DNA of 64,000 bases from Craspedostauros australis (taxonomy: Eukaryota > Bacillariophyta > Bacillariophyceae > Mastogloiales > Achnanthaceae): positions 992,001 through 1,056,000 of the forward strand of contig JAMXDE010000021.1 in NCBI GenBank assembly GCA_026770025.1. Direction: 5' to 3'. The position numbers and the translations under genes were made by a program. Below the pieces are notes generated by a model. That model made no database searches. It was not told the origin of the DNA and saw nothing but the letters and a program-made list of their open reading frames with translations. Position 1 is the stretch's first letter, and each line of letters starts with the position of its first letter. Of the stretch, positions 53,899 to 64,000 are shown piece after piece.

Positions 53899-54897
53899 AT
53901 GGATATCACACACAACTATTGAACTCTGCTCCATCACAGCGGAGTCCATTCAACCCAACCCAAACACCAGCGCACTTCGTGTGCGCTCATTTCCAAGCAT
54001 GCTTCAGGCGTCAACGGGCAACGCAATCGTCTCCAACCGTCGCTGACGCTTCTGCAATCAGCTTTCAGAAGCACGTCGCGATGCGGGCTCTTTGAACAGC
54101 ACCAGTATCGTATCACTCGGCTGATGCGTCAAACACAAGACACCGACGATCGCCTCCCAGCCTCTCTTTTCGCCCACTGTTGAGAAGCATCATCATAGCA
54201 TGCCAATAGAACAACGACACCACAAACAACAGACACACATCAAGTCATGTCACTCTGCCTCGTGATCAGCACGAAGAGCGGATGATTCAATGTAATTCTA
54301 GAGACCCAAAAGTCAAACACCAATGATCAGCTCATTCTTCCACAGCGTCCCTCCTTCCTATTTGATGATGAGCCAATGCCGTCCATTCCTCTGCTGGTTA
54401 GAACCTGCCTTCGTATGCAAGAGAGCTATGCAACCTAGCCGTTGTTTGTGACAGGTTATGCAGGTCGACTTGGAATAGTCTACGCGATCTCACTCCTCTC
54501 AGCACTACCGGTAGTGTACGTACATGTTCGTACAAGGTAGAATGACCAGCGCACACGCGCCACAGCCAAATCTTGTGGGATTGGCCACCCTCCACGACCG
54601 CAAGCGAACTTTTGCAAAACGCGCCAACCGCCAACTGTTGGAGTCCGTAGCTCCAACCACAGACACAGACACAAACACGACCACAGCCACAATCACAACC
54701 ACGAAACAACAACGGACATAAATCTTCGTCGCGTGTGCAAAGTTCACAACAGGAGAACGACAGCTCATCTCAGCTGGCTATTGTAGTATACCATATAGTG
54801 CACAATAGATTGGAGTCGTACACACACCACATCAAGGGGAACGCACGAACAAGGAACAGAGCAAGGCAAGACCAAGCAAAGCAAGACAAGGCACACC
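53899..54897. other. Intergenic
   Basis: About 1 kb lies between two plus-strand genes. No gene is recognised. A CA/AC-rich stretch (about 54655-54715) lies upstream of the SR-protein gene. Confidence 0.55.
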
Positions 54898-56731
54898 ATG
54901 GACGACGCTGAAGTACCAGGCAACCCGCCAACACAAGAGGGAATCCAAGAGACCGGGCACTTCGGCTCAGAGGGCGCGAACGCGGAAGGATCCGCAGCAT
55001 CAGGAGCCGGAGCAGAGTCCGGAGCCGTGCAGTCCGAATCGACCTCGTCGGCTCCTGCCCCCAGCCAAGGCGATGGAGTCATCGGCAGCCCCGCCATCCG
55101 CCCTGCCTTCCTGGGCAACCTCAAGCAGAGCTGCACCACCGGGGACATCGCCTCCATCTTCGAACGCCCCCTCACCACCGCCAACTGCCCCCAGGGCTCC
55201 GTCGATCCCATCCAGATCGACCGCATCGACATGAAGCGCGGCTACTGCTTCATCTTCCTCAAGGATGCCACCCGCGAGAGCGACAAGGAACAGGCCGAGC
55301 GTTACGTCGGGGATCTCAACGGAATGTGAGTCATCGTCATCATCAACGTCGTCATCATCATCATCTGTCTACCATCTGCGCGTGCGCATCGGCTCTTCTT
55401 CGGTCCTCCTTCAGCCCTCCTTCCATCTTCTGTGTTCATTCATCCACATCCTGCGGCCTCCCATCCACTTCGACACCCAACGGAATGCCAACCGGAATGC
55501 CAACCGCTCGCGCATCATCGTACGCACGCGATAACATTGCTTTGACTCCCCATGTTCTTCTCCATCTGCATCATCAATCGTCATCATCGTCATGGCAACC
55601 ATCGTCTTCATCATCATCGTCACCTTCATCAACACTGTTATCGCTTCGACTGTCATGCAATGCAATGCATAGCACCACGCACAACTTCACAACACTCGCA
55701 TGTCCATCTACGAAACACCTTCATCAAACAACTTCCGTGAACATGCCTTCTTACCCCTACCATCATACTTTTGCTTCACCCATTCGCCATCCACCATCCA
55801 TCCAACCATCACCAACACTTGCGACGACGGCGGCGACGGCGGCAACGACGACGACGACGACTTGGCCTTCGATTCCACCCACTGCACATGCTCCCGACAC
55901 CACCTTCCACAAAACATATGATACCACAGGGAGGTCATGAACGTCTCCAACGCTCTCCGCGCTGAGTTCGCCCGAGGCGATGGTCGGATCAAGCGCAAGG
56001 AGGATGACCGAAGAAAGAACATCCAGCCATCGGAGACGCTCTTCGTGGTCAACTTCAGCGAGGAGACCACCAAGCGTGAAGACCTTCAGATGCTCTTCGA
56101 ACCGTACGGTGAGCTCGTCCGCATCGACATGAAGCGCAACTATGCTTTCGTGCAGTTCCGCAGCATCGACGAGGCCATTCGGGCCAAGGAGGTCACCGAT
56201 GGCGGCAAGCTCGACCAGAGCGTCCTTACCGTCGAGTTCGTCGCGCGTCAGCGTGGCGAGGGACGCGGCGATCGCAGACGCCGTGACTTTGACCGCGATG
56301 GCCGTGGACGTCCCCAAGGAGGAGATCGTCGTGGAGGATATGGCGGAGATCGTCGTCACCCCGTTGACCGCTACGACTCTCGTGGCGGCGGTCGCGACAA
56401 CCACGAGAGAGGTGGTGGTGGTGGTGGTGGTGGCCGTTACGATGACTCCCGTGGTGGACGTTCCGACCGCAACCGCTCGCCTGGCGGATACCGTGGCAGC
56501 TCGCCACCGCGCCACCGTGGACGCAGCCGTTCCCGATCCCCTCCATCTCGTCACGGTTACCGAAAGAGGAGCCCGCCACGGGGAGGCAACCGCTACGATG
56601 ATCGTGGGCGTCACGATGACTACCGTGACAATGACCGACGCAGCGGAAACGACTACAGCAGAGACAGCCGGCGCAGCCCGGATCGGGAGAACTACCGCGG
56701 AGGTCGCGATGACCGTGGGTACCGATCTTAG
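54898..56731 (+). CDS. Two-RRM SR-type splicing factor (RS31/RS40-like)
   Basis: SR proteins bind exonic enhancers and recruit the spliceosome. Exon 1 is 54898-55325 and exon 2 is 55930-56731; the 604-bp intron has donor gtgagt and acceptor cacag and splits the Met codon, giving 409 aa. A disordered Ala/Ser/Glu-rich start (1 to about 65) precedes RRM1 (about 66-160, AFLGNL...RGYCFIFL). RRM1 is interrupted by the intron near its end; joining gives LNGMEVMNVSNALRAEFA, which confirms the junction. RRM2 (about 178-250) has LFVVNFSEETTKREDLQMLF and NYAFVQF. The tail is rich in RG, RS, RD and poly-Gly (eight Gly). The RRM1-RRM2-RS layout, with EVxNVxxxLRxEFA, matches the plant RS subfamily. Autoregulation through the long intron is common in this family but not shown here. 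Confidence 0.92.
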
Positions 56732-58044
56732 GCGATCGGCAACGATGTGCACATGCGGATGCGCATGCAGAACACTGAGCGCGCGTCCGTGTGCGCGAAT
56801 GAGCACAAACCGATGGTCAGTAGCCATGTTGGAGGATGATGACTCTGCGACGCTCGTTTCCCATCATATCACACCACACATCAAAGAGTTTCTAGATTAC
56901 GTACGGATGGGTACAGGGATCACTCCACAAGTACGCGTACGCATAACATGAAGAAGCACTCCGCCATCCTGCTTTCTCTCTAGAGAGTCATCCTGTTAAC
57001 TTTTGACGCAAACCGAGCCCACACGCATCATCTGAGCATGGTATCACAGATCATGCACGCCTTGCCAATCCGGTACTGAGAAACAACTCTCTATGGCAAG
57101 AGAGAGAGAGAGAAGGGTCCAACACTCCATGTCGACTTTTGGCATTGTGCCGATGCCTGTAGTCACTTGTCGTCGAGAGATGTGGGAGCAGCGCCATGCC
57201 GATACACTCGCTCCATCGGATCACCGTCTGAAGATCTGTAATCTCATCCACCACCTCCAGACTCTGACATCCAGCGCGAAATGAACAAGGAATCTTCGTC
57301 TTCCGCGTGAGCATCCAGTGCACAGAACAGATCTCTGAGCTGACCATCGACACCTTGATGTCATTGGCATACGAGCTATTATATGTACAGGCCAACAAGT
57401 ACTTCACGTCCTATCACAGAAAAGGTCCGACCCCTTATCGAAGAACAACACGAGGAGCTGGTGAAGAACGACCAAGCGCTGGTCCAAGCTCCGTCGCGCT
57501 GAACTGCTCATTCTGCTCCCATTCTGTGACCGTCAAGACCACCTTTTGCGAGCCTTCCTTTTGACAGGCGCAGATATCGTAGCTTCCTCTCTTGATGCCT
57601 CACAACCCAAGTCATTGCTCATACCACATATCTCATCATCCTCGACGGCACAATCATGGAGTTCCACGCCACGAGCTATTCTCGTCACTCGTGGTTTGCC
57701 TGACGACTTTCCTCGCGATTTGCGATGTATCCACGATTGGGAACCCTGTGCGTGGAGGACATCATCAGACGTGCCGACACATCAAAGAAGAGCACAGAGC
57801 CATCGGCGGTTTTGTTGGCTTTCATTGTTTGGATCGGCATCTCCATTCATTGCAACTATGGCTGGCGTCCACAACCAAGACCACAGAAGAAGTACTCCAG
57901 CAACCGATCCCCTTTCTGCAGAGCGTTGCCATCTTGGCGCCGGCAGATACCCTCAAGCATCATTCCTGCAAGGGTATCGTCGCACTACCAAACATAGTAC
58001 ACCTGACAGAACGACCCATGCGGCTGCGGAGAGCAGGATCCAAC
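56732..58044. other. Intergenic
   Basis: This 1.3-kb stretch contains a short AG run (about 57100-57115). The frame of the downstream protease is open from 57595, but that part lacks protein-like features and precedes the signal peptide. No other gene is seen. Confidence 0.55.
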
Positions 58045-59394
58045 ATGAGTCAGCCGCTGATACTCATCGTTATCTTTCAATGCGCTAGTATCGCCCATTC
58101 ATTGGTTTGGCAGCCACGTTCGCGCCAGCACACTGCACACGCAGACATTCATCACACCAGAAGCATCGGCAATCCTTCAAGCGCTATTGTGCACGCGCCT
58201 CAAATGCTAACCACGCTTGCTGGTAGCGATCCTTCTGATTTCGAAGCGACGTCGCGCGACATCAGGCATGATGCACATGCTGCCAAGTACATGATGAGTG
58301 CTGTTCCACAAGATCCGACTCGACGGAGATTGATGCTTCAATCGATGTCTGTCCCGCTCTGGTCGTTGACGAGCACGCCCGCCTTGGCAGGATCGCAGCA
58401 GCAACAGCAATTGCAGAAGAGCGCACCCTCCACCACAAGTTCCAGCGAAGGAGGCGAGCAGATATCCATCCCTCTCCAGGCCGCCGGAAACGCGTATCTC
58501 ATCTGCTACAGGGTCGATGGCAGCTTGTTCCGAGCAGTGCTGGACACCGGAAGCCCCTTCCTGATGATCCCCGGATCCTGCGGTGACGCAACGCGTCGCA
58601 GATCAGGGTGCTACAGGCAGCAGGGACGGCCCAGCGGGTTGGAATCCACCTTCGAGCGATTTGATGGGTTCGAGGGCAACGTGGAATGGCGCGCTGCAGC
58701 GTTCAGCTTCGAGGATGCCGAAGGCTCCATGGTGGGACCGCCGGAATTCATCTTTGGGGTGGCATCGGACTCCCTCATGTCAGGTCCCGGTGGCCTCTTC
58801 TTTGGTCTCATACGGGATACGGACAGCTGGATCCGCCCCTCATTCCTGAAGCAGACGAAAGTTGCGGCATTCCGCGTGGATCTGGCCTCACCGCAGAAGA
58901 GGTTGACGTTGTCGACAGCGTCCCTGATCCATGGCAACTCGATCCCGATGACGAACGTCCTGCGTCGTCGGTACGGCGATCCCGTGAGCCATTACACTGC
59001 CGTGGCGGATGGTATGGAGGTGAACGGGTATCCGCTGATCCCAAGGGATGGGCGTCCCGTGTACGTGATCTTCGATACCGGCGTGTCGGGCATGGTGATG
59101 AGCCAGGAATTGTTCGAGGAACGCTACGTCGCCGCACGGCAGCGCAGGGAGAAGAACCTTTGGGGCAAGGTCGTGCTGTCGTTTCGCTCGTCCATGGGTG
59201 ATTCGGTTGAGGCGTACGCCGCAAAGCCACTGACGACGACCTTCAATCCGAAGGCAGCGTGGAAGAACCTCCGCGGGCATGTCATCGTGATGGGGCTTGA
59301 CTTTCTGGATGGCAAGGTGCTGACAGTGGACATTGATGACAAGCGATTGTGGTTGGACGCACCAACCGAAGACGCGTGGCATAGCGTGACATGA
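58045..59394 (+). CDS. Pepsin-like aspartyl protease, predicted thylakoid lumen
   Basis: This is a single-exon protein of 449 aa. I choose the ATG at 58045 because it opens a clear signal peptide (PLILIVIFQCASIAHS, then LVW); in-frame ATGs upstream (57595, 58018) would place it internally. A transit-like Ser/Arg/His-rich stretch follows. A second signal of twin-arginine type comes next: RRR at 93-95, a hydrophobic run and ALA|G at 113-116, as in thylakoid-lumen proteins. The protease part has both catalytic motifs, LDTGSPFLMIPG (Asp 167) and FDTGVSGMVM (Asp 344), plus the late GLDFLDGKVLTVDIDDKRLWL strand. The active site looks intact although the second motif is DTGVSG rather than DTGTS. Substrate is unknown. 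A vacuolar or secreted protease is the alternative if the second signal is not real. Confidence 0.85.
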   Translation: MSQPLILIVIFQCASIAHSLVWQPRSRQHTAHADIHHTRSIGNPSSAIVHAPQMLTTLAGSDPSDFEATSRDIRHDAHAAKYMMSAVPQDPTRRRLMLQSMSVPLWSLTSTPALAGSQQQQQLQKSAPSTTSSSEGGEQISIPLQAAGNAYLICYRVDGSLFRAVLDTGSPFLMIPGSCGDATRRRSGCYRQQGRPSGLESTFERFDGFEGNVEWRAAAFSFEDAEGSMVGPPEFIFGVASDSLMSGPGGLFFGLIRDTDSWIRPSFLKQTKVAAFRVDLASPQKRLTLSTASLIHGNSIPMTNVLRRRYGDPVSHYTAVADGMEVNGYPLIPRDGRPVYVIFDTGVSGMVMSQELFEERYVAARQRREKNLWGKVVLSFRSSMGDSVEAYAAKPLTTTFNPKAAWKNLRGHVIVMGLDFLDGKVLTVDIDDKRLWLDAPTEDAWHSVT

Positions 59395-60126
59395 CTAGAC
59401 TAAACACGTATGGAGAGTCCTAAAGAGTAATGCGCAAGGTCGTGACAATAGTCCCGTTCACTCAAGCAGCAAGAGCCGTGTGTATGTGAAGCAGAGGTCG
59501 AATGAAAGCATGATAGAACATGGCAAAGTAGACAAGAGATTCGTGTGGATGATGCCATGGATTGAACTATTATGGGTTCTGAAGACACGAACAGGTGCAA
59601 GCATTCAACATTCGACGAGCAAAGAGGAGAGCACGCGAATGTGTTGTTTCGCATTCATGTGTAATAGAGTATACCCGATATATTAACGCGTAGTCTTGCC
59701 ATCAAGATCACTGGAATGGACACCTCGTTGAAGTCATTCTTCTTATTTCTGATTGTTGCTACTGCGGCTGTCCCTACTGGAGGAGCTGCTGATTGATCTT
59801 CGTTTTTGTTGTCTGTGGTCGTTGTTGTCTGTGGTGGAAAGAGAAGTGGTACTGAATCAATGTGCACGTACACCTGTGTCGCACATTTATCGCCGCTGAG
59901 GATCATCAAGCGCCCGTTCCCCAGTTGTCTCGGAACAGTCTCGGAGCAGGTATGTGCAGAGCACAGTTCGACATAGGCTGTGACCACGGCAGTTTCAACT
60001 TGCTCCCTGTGCGTATGAACATGTGCATGTGCAACTGTACGTCCACGAACACCCCGCCGAGTCGAGAAAAGTTGCCGGGAGGATTACCCTTCAGCCTGTG
60101 CATATCCGTTGCGTGGCATTGCATGC
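59395..60126. other. Intergenic between convergent genes
   Basis: This 730-bp stretch lies between the protease and VAP stop codons. Only short open frames occur and nothing is recognised. Confidence 0.6.
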
Positions 60127-61748
60127 TCACAATTCGTCAGTTCCGGCGGCCACGGGTTGTGCTGTTTCGTCGGTGTTGATGAGCTGGTTAAGAACAGGCA
60201 CGCTCTCCAAGGCTGCGGCGCCGCCGTCGCTGGCAAGTTTCATACCGAGGAAGAAGCAAGCGATGGCGACAATGATCATGAGGAGGATCATTGGCAGCAT
60301 CGAGGACGATCCACCGGCCGCCTTGGCCCCGGCACCCTGCTTGCTCTCCAACGCGGATCGTGTCGCCTGCTCTCTGTTGTAATCCCTCTTCGTCTGCTCC
60401 AGGGTGTTGCTGAGGATGTCGCGCTCTGCCGTGAGGTTCATGGAGAAGGAGACGAGGTCGTCGTACTTTCGTCGCAGGTTGGTGAGCTCCGACTTGAGCT
60501 GGTCGGTGGACATGGTATCGACGTTGGCCTGCGACGAAGCCTCGCGCTTGAAGGACTTGGCGACGGTCTTGGATCCGTTGGCTGGCGAAGTCGGCGAGTT
60601 GTCCACGACCTGGTGCCGCACGTGCATCTTTCTGTGGCTGACGGAGGCCTGGGAGTCCTTGTTGGAGACGGAGTTCCACATGCTGGTGAGGGCCTCGTAG
60701 AGCTCAGTGCTGTCCTTCGTGAGCTTGGATGAGAAGGCAGAGCTCACGACGCAGGATTGGACGAGGAACTTGTCCTTGCTGTGGTCCAGGCCGGTCTGGC
60801 CGAGCTTTTCATAGGACTGGAGGAGGATTTGCTTGTCCTTCTCGATGAGGAGGATGGAGACGGTGTCGGAGCCGCCAGGGGCGATCATGCCCTGGTTGGG
60901 TCGCACCAGGTAGCGCCGTGGCTGCGTCGTCTTGATCTGTTCATTGCAGGGGTTGTCAGAGGTGTGTATAAGCGTTGAGAAGCGGGATGTAGCGACCAAT
61001 GAACGGTGTGGTCAGTTTGGCCATCGTTGTTTGGTTTGTTGTGGGAATTGGAGCAGAGCAGAGCACAGAAGCATGCCATGATGCATGGTTGCAGCAATTG
61101 AGATGCAGCAGTTGATATGGAATGGGAGAGAGAGAGAGAGCAATTGGGTGGAACGAGTGGAGATGATGAGAAAAAGGGTGAGTTTTGTTGAACAGTTTGT
61201 GCAGCAGATACTGTGACAACCTGCGTTGCCGGTGCTGCTGTCGTTTATCTGGAATTGCAGATGAATACATGTAGAGTATTATGCTTGCAGTGCACAGACT
61301 TTGTCACTGCACCCGGTGCCCTTGCAAAGTCACCAAGAGAAGGCAACAGCTCGGAGAGATGCAAAACATGGCTGGAAGGCGGCATTCGCAGAACGACGAA
61401 CCGACAGGCTCCAATTTCGAGTTGTTCTTGCGACTGCTTCGGGTACGAGCAGCACCGACTCATGGTTGTGTTTGTGGCTGGGCTCGTGTTGCCTTGGGCT
61501 GAGATGCGGCAGGCTGTGGCAGGTTGCGGCTGTTGTAAGACCATGCTCGTCACACCAATTCTTCTCAGTACTCCACCAAAAGAGTGCTGTACTCTACGTG
61601 CGACTGTACGGACCTTGTACGCAATGTGGTCATCGGTGTGGCCTGGATGTCTGAGGGTCAAGGTGGTTCTGGAGGTCAGTTCATTGGGAGCGAGGTTGAA
61701 GTCCAGGTACGTGTCCGGGGTGATCTCGAGGGAGTTCAGAGATGTCAT
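60127..61748 (-). CDS. VAP: VAP-family (MSP-domain) membrane contact-site protein ending in TDEL
   Basis: VAPs are ER tail-anchored proteins whose cytosolic MSP domain binds FFAT-motif partners at membrane contact sites. Exon 1 is 61748-61614 and exon 2 is 60936-60127, giving 314 aa; the 677-bp intron is phase 0 with donor gtccgt after AAG and acceptor aacag. Joining the exons gives IAYK + IKTTQPRRYLVRPNQGMI, matching the conserved KVKTTAPKRYCVRPN core of the family, so the unusual donor is well supported. The start has a strong context (gccaccATG). The MSP domain covers about 1-115, a coiled coil about 180-245, and the membrane helix about 258-280 (MLPMILLMIIVAIACFFLG). Unlike usual VAPs, 34 residues follow the helix and end GTDEL. 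Confidence 0.9.
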
Positions 61749-62722
61749 GGTGGCTTGTTCCTTTCTTGATTGCTTGCTTGACTGCTTTGCTTGATCTTTG
61801 GGAGGGTTGGATGGTGGTTCCTGTTGTGAAGGTGTGAATGGCAAGGTGGAGGTTGTGTTCTTGCTGTTGCTGTGCATGAGGTTGGAGATGCGGCCATAGA
61901 TGCGCTTTTCGTGGATCTTGGCGCGCACGGTTGCTCTGCGTGTACACGAGCCAAGGAGTTCGGGTGCCACACACGCTTCGTTCCCTTGTCGCTGTCCCAA
62001 GCACCGCCACGTCGGTGGCTGAAGGCGCGGGTAACCGTGGCTCGTACAACCCATGAGGAGCACACTAACACAGTCCTCCACGGACAATCGCTCGTTGTCT
62101 GTTCTCCGCATTGCCCGCGCTGCTGAGAAGAAAACTCAACCGCGATAAATTTCCGCGCCGGTTTGGCGCACCGCGGTGAATAAACCCAAAACGAAAAGCG
62201 TTCGGTTGGATTCGCCGGCGTGGTCCGTTGAGTCATCTACTTACATTTTATAGCCTACACTCACGAAACCAGATGGGCTCTGCCAACACGCACCAAACAA
62301 TTCATGCAGACACTACCTGCAGTTTGCATTCAACAAACACAACCACAAGCATCGCTCTGAAGAGAGCCACACACCCAACTCAGCTCCATTCCCAACAGAC
62401 ACTCAAAGATATTATGCAATATAAAACAATGTAATGAAATACATGATGTGGGTATGCACAAGCGGAATACGAAAGCAATTCAATGTGGAGTATGGTGGAA
62501 GAGCAAAGGAAGATTTGATAACACTATCATTCAGAAGAAACAAACGAGCGACCAATGGCAAGCGCTGGTCACAAGCGTGCAGGAAGGCAAGGTCGCCATG
62601 AACCCAGTGGTCAATGTTGCAGTATTTCAGTGTTCAAGTCCTTCAGTATTTCAGTGCTTCATTGCTCAAAGCCCAAAACCTAACGTGGAATGCTGCGCGT
62701 CGTGGGCGAACCGCTTGCTCTG
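61749..62722. other. Intergenic
   Basis: This is about 1 kb of upstream sequence of the VAP gene plus the 3' flank of the next minus-strand gene. A long minus-strand frame overlapping the VAP start (to 62111) is 5' leader. A CG-rich patch occurs at about 62145-62185. Confidence 0.5.
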
Positions 62723-63472
62723 CTAATAGGCGAAGCTTCTGTCCGATTGGTTGTCATTCTTCTGGGCCTGCAGGTAATCCTTGATGCAGCGCAGGATCTT
62801 TTCGAAATGCGAGAGCACCATGTGACGGAACAGCTTGGCATTCCGGGCCAGTATCGTGTGGCACAGTGCGATGAACGTTTCGTCTCCCTTTCGAATGAAC
62901 TCGTTCTTCCTGATCTCCTTCTCCTCGACAACTCCGTCACTGGCATTCTTTCCTCTATCTCCGTTCTCTCCTTTGTCCCCAGCGTTCGCCGTCACCTTCA
63001 CCTTCGTGACGATGACCTTGTCCACCAGCAGCTCCACCACCGGCGCCAGCACGCTGCTCAACCGCGACGTCACGGTTGACGATATCTGGTCCTGCGAGGA
63101 CGATATCTCGCCCATGAGTAGGTTCAGGTTCTGATCCGCCGCGCCGCTGCGGTCCGTGCCCCACTTGTACGTCGCTGCGCCGATGCAGGACACCAGCACG
63201 TTGAAGGTCTCCACCACCGCCTGGAACTCGTTGGCGAACTGCTTCACGCGCTCCAGGTCCACCGCGCCTTCCTCCAGACCGAACACGTCGTCGGGAATGA
63301 CGGGCACCTGCTTGCACAGCTCGACGATCTGCTGCCGGATCTCATCCAGGGTGTACGTTTGGAATTTGATCCCCGTCTCGGCGGTGATCAGCGATTGCTT
63401 CTTGGCGGCCTTGCCGTCATTCGAATCGGCTGGCCCACCCTTGCGCTTCTTGTTCTTGCCGGAGATCGGCAT
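62723..63472 (-). CDS. Unrecognised 249-aa protein
   Basis: This is a single-exon frame with ATG at 63472 and ordinary, helix-rich composition. The N-terminus is Lys-rich (GKNKKRKGG and a later KAAKK), compatible with nuclear import. Residues about 38-165 form a continuous helical region (LDEIRQQIVELCKQVPVIPDD, FANEFQAVVETFNVLVSC, SSTVTSRLSSVLAPVVELLVDK). A Gly/Asp/Lys-rich linker (about 165-190) precedes a second helical part ending LFRHMVLSHFEKILRCIKDYL. No catalytic motif, membrane segment or named domain is visible. Codon use looks like its neighbours', so it is very likely a real gene of unknown function. Confidence 0.75.
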   Translation of the reverse strand: MPISGKNKKRKGGPADSNDGKAAKKQSLITAETGIKFQTYTLDEIRQQIVELCKQVPVIPDDVFGLEEGAVDLERVKQFANEFQAVVETFNVLVSCIGAATYKWGTDRSGAADQNLNLLMGEISSSQDQISSTVTSRLSSVLAPVVELLVDKVIVTKVKVTANAGDKGENGDRGKNASDGVVEEKEIRKNEFIRKGDETFIALCHTILARNAKLFRHMVLSHFEKILRCIKDYLQAQKNDNQSDRSFAY

Positions 63473-64000
63473 CCTTGGTTGGTATCGATTGATGTATTCT
63501 CCTTCTCTCTCAACCTCTCTCTCTCTCTCTCCAGAGCAGATAGTGATTGAATGAGCGATGGTCTTGATTGTCTTGATTACCTTGATTACGAGGATGGGTG
63601 CTATCTCTTGTCCTCTCTCTCCCTCTTGATCTCTCAGTTTGATGGCAAAATAACGTTGGATGATTTGGCCAACAGAGTGCTCTCTATCTCTCCCTCTCTC
63701 TATCTCTCCCTCTCTCTATCTATCTATCTCTCTACTCGATTATTGTCAACCGCTGGAGTTTGCTGATCGTGGACTTGTCTCTTCCTCTTGATCGCCAATT
63801 CACAAAGGATGGTCGTCTTCCTTGTGTGCGTGTCTTGGGGTGGCGTGGGGTTGTGCCGTGTTTGGATGGTGTCAACCAAGATTGGTTTTGAGCATCGTAG
63901 GCATTCCGGGAGAAACAAAAAGAGGTCACGGTGGCCTGAGATACACGCGGTGGTCTGCCGAATGTCCTTGTTTGTTCTGCGTGGTTGGAAGCGTTGGACG
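63473..64000. other. Intergenic with CT-rich microsatellites to window end
   Basis: It holds CT-rich runs at about 63515-63532 and TCTC/TATC repeats at about 63690-63732 upstream of the minus-strand gene. No gene is recognised before the edge. Confidence 0.6.

Noticed and set aside
57595-58044. N-terminal extension of the aspartyl protease
   Set aside because: It would bury the signal peptide, and the extra residues look like translated noncoding sequence.
61614-62111. Long minus-strand frame upstream of and overlapping VAP exon 1
   Set aside because: It is in frame with the 5' leader, but the gccaccATG at 61748 begins the conserved MSP domain; the upstream part is Ser/Gln-rich leader.

Overview
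The window is nuclear DNA of a photosynthetic eukaryote with a complex red-lineage plastid, most likely a diatom or a close ochrophyte. Several nuclear genes carry a signal peptide followed at once by an ASAFAP-like plastid import motif: the Rieske protein of cytochrome b6f (ANA-FAP), a CcdA-type thiol transporter (CAAFAPP), MutS2 (SAF) and a Nudix hydrolase (CA-W). Genes are spaced by long AT/GC-balanced intergenic stretches. All nine spliced genes have a single spliceosomal intron of 0.2-0.95 kb. This is not prokaryotic sequence, and I found no operons, CRISPR arrays or convincing tRNA genes.

Layout. 1-2100: 3' part of eIF2B gamma (+). 3941-5087: petC (-). 8092-11004: a 970-aa His/Gln-rich protein with a C-terminal Cys/His domain (+). 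12010-13177: cytochrome c (+). 13606-15992: WDR76/CMR1-like WD40 protein (-). 20779-22923: a paralogue of the 8092 gene (+). 24154-25735: RNA polymerase I/III subunit RPAC1 (+). 26198-29353: DUSP-MYND-USP deubiquitinase (-). 30021-35931: a nested transposon complex, in which a non-LTR retrotransposon with a perfect 20-bp target-site duplication lies inside an older element with 20-bp terminal inverted repeats. 37046-40564: plastid MutS2 with Smr domain (+). 40724-42836: divergent pair of Nudix hydrolases. 43264-44424: CcdA-like protein (-). 45079-47224: class II fructose-bisphosphate aldolase with a C-terminal membrane anchor (-). 47225-53162: a 6-kb gene-poor stretch. 53163-53898: V-ATPase proteolipid subunit c (+). 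54898-56731: two-RRM SR splicing factor (+). 58045-59394: predicted thylakoid-lumen aspartyl protease (+). 60127-61748: VAP/MSP-domain protein ending in TDEL (-). 62723-63472: unrecognised lysine-rich protein (-).

The genes are mostly unrelated housekeeping functions in translation, RNA polymerase, splicing, respiration, vacuolar acidification and ubiquitin removal. A plastid group (petC, CcdA, MutS2, a Nudix enzyme, the lumenal protease) is scattered among them. PetC and CcdA both belong to thylakoid electron-transport biology, but nothing shows that they are co-regulated.

The least explained material is: the C-terminal domain shared by the 8092 and 20779 genes; the VAP homologue with a KDEL-like tail on the predicted lumenal side; the membrane-anchored aldolase; the nested transposon locus with its 59-nt palindrome; and two introns that share an unusual GTCCGT donor.
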